Positions 52,895 through 64,000 of a DNA stretch of 64,000 bases are shown here, piece by piece; positions within the stretch are counted from its first letter, which is position 1; each line of letters starts with the position of its first letter. The translations under genes and the position numbers were made by a program. The DNA is taken from the NCBI GenBank assembly GCA_013398955.1, contig VWPU01014024.1, positions 42,797 through 106,796 on the forward strand, read 5' to 3'. This stretch comes from Callaeas wilsoni. Taxonomy: Eukaryota > Chordata > Aves > Passeriformes > Callaeidae. The notes below the pieces were generated by a model, which ran no database searches, was not told where the DNA came from, and was given only the letters and a program-made list of their open reading frames with translations.

Positions 52895-55800
52895 TAAAAA
52901 GCTGCCACGTTTTATTGCTCTAAAAACACACATTACACTAGAAGCCTAATGAGCAAGACCAAATACAGTTCACAAAGAAAACCCAGGACAAAAGAATGGG
53001 AGCAGACAAACATTCAGCTGTAGTGCAAGTGAATCCCTGTAGGAAAGACACAGTGAGTACTGACAACACTTTGTGCTGGGGTGGGTCCTTCCCACCGTGG
53101 GGTTTGACCCACCCACAAAGAGGGAGGTGGATGTGCCTCCACCTCCATCACTTTGAGATTTCAACTGCATAGTTAGTAGCAAATCAGTCTTACCCCTTTC
53201 CTGTGTGTCCTGCAAGATGAAGAACTTTTTTTAATCGTTTTTTAGAGCTAACCCGAGGTAAAACACAGCTGCAGGAGGTGATTATGGCCGTGAGGAACAA
53301 ATGGCCTTGCTGAGTCCACCCTGACTCCTCCCAGAAGGGCAGAAGCACAAAGGCTGAGCTGGGACATGATGTGCCCAAGCATTTGTCCAAGCTCCTGAAA
53401 TGCAATTGGGGCCCCGAGGGCTGGTGGAAATGCTGGCATCCTCCCTGCTGGCATTCAGCCTGCTGTCACAAGGAAGCAGGGGGTAAAACAGCACGTTTGA
53501 CCCAGCCCTCCAGATGTGCCAGCTGCCATTTCGATCTCCTGCAGCCGGAGATGAGAAATCACCTAAGAGAAGATGTGCTTTATCACAGCATTAATTCAAA
53601 ACAGCCTAGGACAGAGGGAGAGTGGTGGGCCAAAATAAAAAACACAGAAAACATTCAGTATTAAACCTACCCTTTGCTGCTGAGACCCTTTTCCAGAAAG
53701 ATGTTCAGCCCTGGCTGGAACACAACTTTTTCTAAGTACGGCCTGACTACGAGAGGTCTCAAGAGCCTCTGGTTTCCACTGACCTTCTGAAGATCAGGAT
53801 TTCTGGCAGCCCTGTGCTCGAGCATTCTCTTTCTCACATGGCTGTGGACCAGGTCTTGATATCTACACTTCAGTGAAACCCTTCCCTGAAGACAGTGGAT
53901 GTTTTTTCCTGAGGAAAAAATGACAAAGATGAATTGAGCTTCCCAGGGCTCAGCCTAAGGAGGAAATACCCCACTAGGAAATGAGGCTGGACTCTTCAGC
54001 TCCTGCGAGAACCTCACTGGAGAAGCGTTTTCTGAGTGACCTCCTTTCTTCAGCATAGCAAGTCCGAGGGCTTTTGCTACAGCCTTTGGAGTCTGAGAAA
54101 TCACAGTGGCTCTTTCCAGAGGTAGAATGGTCTTTTTATTCGCTGCACACACAGAGAATCAACGGGTGTTACAAAGGCAGCTCGTGCCCAGAGCAGCGAG
54201 CTCTGCTCTGCTCTGCTCTTCACGCCCAGCGGGCAGCCCCAGGGCACACGGAGCTGCCACGCACGACTGGCAGAGGCATGGAAGAGTGGCAGAAACGCTG
54301 CCCTGGTGACTGGTGTGACAGGCTGCTGCTCCCCAGGGCTCCTTCCACTCTCGGTGCCAACAGCTCGCTGTCCTCAGCGCATGAGCCGCCCCTGAGCCCT
54401 CACACCGGCTCGTTTCCAAGGCCTGGCGAGCACAGCCTCTTCCACAGAGCCCCTCTGGATCAGCCATCCGGCCTGGATGCCCTCAGCAGGGGTTGGGTTG
54501 AGGCTGTGAAACCTCCAGAGCAGGGTTTGAACAGCTCCAGGCACCCCGAAGGTGCCTCTAAACACAACTAACAACCACCACGCACTGGCATTTAACTACT
54601 GTGATGCTACTACTCTAAAGCTCCTTCCTATCTCCACTAAACAGCCCACATGGAGGTGAGACCATCCACTGACTGTCACTACAGCTTTTAAAAGCCACGG
54701 GTGCTGTCACCAAGCCTGTCTGCAATGATGGCAGCACCTGGCCTGGTTCCAGCTGCACCAGACAGCCAAAATTCCCAAGGGTTCCTGCTCCAGACAGGCC
54801 CCTGTAGGAGTAACCACGCTTGGAGCATGGATCTGAGACACCTCCAGCTGTGGCAGGCACAGACACTTCAAGCACGGTGGCCAAAGGCTCCAGCTCAGCT
54901 CTTTCAGAGGAGTCCCCGAGGCCTTTCAGCTCAGGGCTGAGCTTTGCCACCCGCCCACGATGGCACACTGATGCAGACTGTTCCCCTGCCTCAGCCCCAG
55001 GGTCAGAGCCTGCTGCCACAGCGCGCGGTGACGGCACCGCGGGCACCTGAGGGACTTCTGCCTCGGTGCCGAGGGAGCAGAGCGGACCTGCCCATGCCAA
55101 GGAGCCCTGCAGGCGACCCCGAGCAGCACCCACCTGCCCCAGGCCCAGGGACCACGGCAGGAGGAGTGACAGATGAAGCCAGCGAGGGTCCCGCCGGTTC
55201 TGTGCTTCCTCAGAGCCCCCCACAAAAGTCTCAGCCTTTGAGCTCTGCTTTGCCTTTCGCCTCCTGTCACTAAAGCTACTGCAGAACTACTCACAGAGCA
55301 AAGCTGTCACTACCAGAGACACTCACATGCATCAGTCTGCAACATTCCTCTACTAAACACTACGGAACTCCCCACACCCCCCTGAAATCAAAGCACGTGC
55401 CCATTCCTGAGGCAGGAGTCTGCCCTTGCACCACCCAGAGGTTATTCCCCCTGGAGTATCCCACACTCCTCCTGCAGCATCCATCCCTGCAGGCAGCAGG
55501 AGGCTGTGGGCCAACGGCCCCTGCACTGCATTCAGCACCAGGGATCGGCCCAGAGCTGGGGGGCTCCAAACCAGCACAGCCTTTCTGGAAAAAAGCTGCT
55601 TTTCTGGAAAAAGTCCAGGCTGGTGGTGCCTGCTCTGCATCCCAGACAGAGGGTGTCGGAGCAATCCCAGTTCAAAGGCCGGGGGAAAGAGGCTTTGCAG
55701 CAAAAAGGGTGCCCACATCCAGCTGCAAGGGCCTCTGGAAATCCTGACTGGTGTGACTCCTCACAGCTCCTGAGCTCCAGGGAAGAAGCAGCAGCTCACA

Positions 55801-57531
55801 GGAGCCGGGTGCTTGAGGAAGGGCAGGGTCTGAGGAGAGTTCTCAGCACGGGCTGGTGGACAGGCCCCTCTCTCAGACACACCTTGGCCTCCAGTAGCAT
55901 TTCTCAGACCACAGCACAACCCCCGTGCACCCAAGGATTCAAATGGGGACACAGAGTGCTGGTGGCTGCCCTAATCCAGCAGTTATAGCCCAGTTTTCCT
56001 CCCTTCTCTCTCCCAGAAGAGGGGGAAAACACACTTCGTCAAGCTTGTGGCCCAGAACAAGACAAAGAGGTCAAAGGACAACACACTTTTTTTGAAGAGT
56101 CTGAGAAACACTCTGAAGGCTGAAATTGGATTTTGCAGCAGCCAGGGCTGTCCCTGGGTACAGAGACCCCTGGTGAAATGAGGCAGCCCTGTGAAGGACA
56201 GGAAACAGAGCACTCCTTTCTCCTATATCCAGAGAAAATGAGTCCCATCAAAATACTTAAATAACTAGAAATAAATTATTCCCCTTTTTCCTAATCAAAA
56301 CAAAAAGCAACCATACAAAAATCAAATAAATTAAAATCCCCAGGACAAACTGGGATGAGAAGAGGGAGATGTGGACTTAGTGAGCAGTTTTGTACTGCAC
56401 GGTACAAAGCAAACAGAAAATACAATGTGAAAACCACAGAGAGAGCCTGGAATAGCAAAGTAAAACATCCCAGCTGTCCACACTGAAATGGTGCAGCCTC
56501 CTGTCTGTTTGCACAGGAAGGATGTGCCACCTTCCCATACAAAACCAGCTCAGGATTGATGCAAAAAACCACAATCCCGAAGACAAAGGCTGTACCAGCC
56601 AAGCAAAGAGCAGGCCCCTTCACAGAGGGATGCAGGGAGGTAACAGAGCAGAGTCCCAGGCTCACAAGGCAGGAATGTTCTTGCACATCAGTGACCCTTA
56701 CACCAGCAAAAAATCCCACTTGGCTCAAGAAACAACACCCTTTTCAGCTGAGGTACAGCAAACCTTGTTTCCCTTCTGCCCCAGTAAAAGAGTGAAGCTT
56801 AAAAAAAGTGCCCTTATTAAGACAAAGCAATTAATTTTTATAATTCAAGTAAGTTGCAGTAACTGCCTGCAGCTGCAGCCAGAGGAAGCAGGGACTGTGC
56901 TTTGTAGGTCCCAGGATCTGCCCAGCAGCTCTGGCAGCTCCCCCGCAGAGATGGATTTTATCTTTATATGGGTTTTTGCTGGAAGTCCTTTCCTGTGCGG
57001 CAATGCCTCCAGTGCCTGGTCCCATAATTAAAACAGTGGAAGAAGACCAAGCTTAAGCACCAGGGGGTTTTGCAAACCCTGGGTTAGGTGTTGTACCTGG
57101 GAAAGGCCATCCCAGAGAGTGTTCCTAAACACGTGGAACCTGCACTGGCAGGTCCCCTGTCCCTCCTCACCCATCCAGAGGGCAGTTCCCAAAGGGGCAC
57201 TGCAAAAAAAAAAAAAAAGGCTGGGAAAGCAGCACTCAGAGAGCCAGCACCTCTGCAGCAAAAAGAAAAAAAATAAATAAAAATTAACAAATAGGGGCAC
57301 TGTGAGATATTGGGTTGAGGGTTGAGGAGAGAGGGAGCGACATGCTGAGGTCTGGCTGCTGGTGTGAGGAGAGGACACAGCCTGCCCCAGCCCCTGAGAT
57401 TTCCAGTTGCTGCAGTGTCCAGGGGAGTTGTGGTGTAGCAGGGACTGGAGTGGACAGGGGGAAGGGCAGAGTGGATTTTCATGTCTTCACCATCTCATTG
57501 TCCAGGAGAGGTTACCCCGAGCTCGTGTCCT
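52895..57531 (-). other. CACFD1: probable CACFD1 3' UTR or downstream DNA
   Basis: 4.6 kb between the CACFD1 stop codon and the farthest minus-strand AATAAA. No other gene is recognised. Contains (GCTCT)n at 54198-54219, an A-rich tract at 57205-57220 and no identifiable CR1. A 145-codon minus-strand open frame at 56728-56291 is hydrophobic but has no recognisable family. UTR length is inferred from poly(A) signals only. Confidence 0.4.
52911..52916 (-). terminator. CACFD1: candidate CACFD1 poly(A) signal
   Basis: TTTATT on the plus strand is AATAAA on the minus strand. If used, the CACFD1 transcript ends near 52,895, about 150 bp from the SLC2A6 end. A second minus-strand AATAAA at 54140-54135 would give a shorter UTR. 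Confidence 0.45.
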
Positions 57532-63612
<6,081 letters not shown>

Positions 63613-63910
63613 CTCCCCCCGGCTCCGGGGGCTCGGCGCCTGCTCCCCACCTGAGCCCCGGCTGTCACCCCCTCCTCCAGCCAGCCCGGGGGACAGCCCC
63701 TAAAGCCAGGCCTGGGCCCGTCCCCGCGTCCCCATGCAGGGCCTGGCCCCCCAGGGCTGACAATGGAGGGTCTCCGGCTGCGGAGCGATGCCAGCGGCCC
63801 TGGAGCCGCTCCACGTCTGTTCGAGCTGCATTGTGGGTCCCCCCCGGCAGCAGGCAGGGCTCTGCCTTTGATGTCACTCGGTGAAAGGGCTGTGGGCAGA
63901 GCTCTGCCGG
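63613..63910 (-). promoter_or_regulatory. CACFD1: CACFD1 5' UTR and promoter region
   Basis: GC-rich, CpG-containing sequence immediately upstream of the minus-strand start codon, without a TATA box. The transcription start could not be placed. In mammals the next gene upstream is ADAMTS13, but no ADAMTS13 exon is visible in the remaining bases. Confidence 0.45.
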
Positions 63911-63913
63911 CCA

Positions 63914-63985
63914 GAGCCCGCAGCCCCCGCACGGAGCCCGCAGGCCCCGGCCAGAGCCCGCAGGGCCCGGCCAGNGAAGCCCGCA
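63914..63985 (+). repeat. 20-bp tandem repeat at window edge
   Basis: GAGCCCGCAG recurs at 63914, 63934 and 63954, with a fourth, altered copy (GAAGCCCGCAG) after an ambiguous N at 63975. Unit about 20 bp, roughly GAGCCCGCAGGCCCCGGCCA. The N suggests copy number or sequence is uncertain. Confidence 0.8.
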
Positions 63986-64000
63986 GCCTCCGGACAGAGC

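Noticed and set aside
56291..56728. 145-codon hydrophobic minus-strand open frame in the presumed CACFD1 3' UTR
   Set aside because: Looks membrane-like, but no family resemblance, no splice support and UTR position. Most likely chance.

Overview
This is vertebrate, almost certainly bird, genomic DNA. CR1 retrotransposon 3' tails, the dominant avian repeat, occur at least six times. All genes are intron-split with GT-AG (once GC-AG) splice sites. There are no bacterial operons, ribosome binding sites, CRISPR arrays or phage genes. Gene order and orientation match human 9q34.2 read in reverse, ADAMTSL2(-) MYMK(+) SLC2A6(+) CACFD1(-). From established knowledge this block lies on chromosome 17 in chicken. 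The bird species cannot be named from the sequence.

Layout. About 449-10,000 (minus) is the 5' half of ADAMTSL2: nine coding exons giving the first 434 residues, plus a predicted untranslated first exon in a CpG island. A GC-rich minisatellite lies upstream of that island. 10.8-18.5 kb is intergenic with no gene seen. 18,644-26,017 (plus) is complete MYMK (myomaker), five exons and 220 aa, with an E-box and an AT-rich TATA-like element just upstream. 26.3-47.8 kb is a 21 kb gene-free interval of unique DNA with several AT-rich islets that look like candidate regulatory elements. 47,988-52,351 (plus) is complete SLC2A6 (GLUT6), ten exons and 506 aa, with a perfect IRF/ISRE site just upstream. 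57,532-63,612 (minus) is complete CACFD1 (Flower homologue), five exons and 175 aa. Its probable 3' UTR runs down to a poly(A) signal near 52.9 kb, almost touching the tail of SLC2A6.

The genes do not form a pathway. ADAMTSL2 is a secreted microfibril-associated glycoprotein, MYMK is the myoblast fusion protein, SLC2A6 is a hexose transporter and CACFD1 is a vesicle membrane protein. The block is conserved synteny rather than a functional cluster. I found no clearly new biological system. The observations most worth checking are an unassigned coding-like exon inside CACFD1 intron 1 (61,431-61,643, minus), the minisatellite by the ADAMTSL2 promoter, the IRF element of SLC2A6, a changed C-terminal cysteine cluster in myomaker, and E-box/CArG-like islets in the MYMK-SLC2A6 gap.

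Exon boundaries were worked out by hand from reading-frame continuity, splice dinucleotides and remembered family sequence, so individual junctions may be a few bases off. UTR ends and promoters are predictions.
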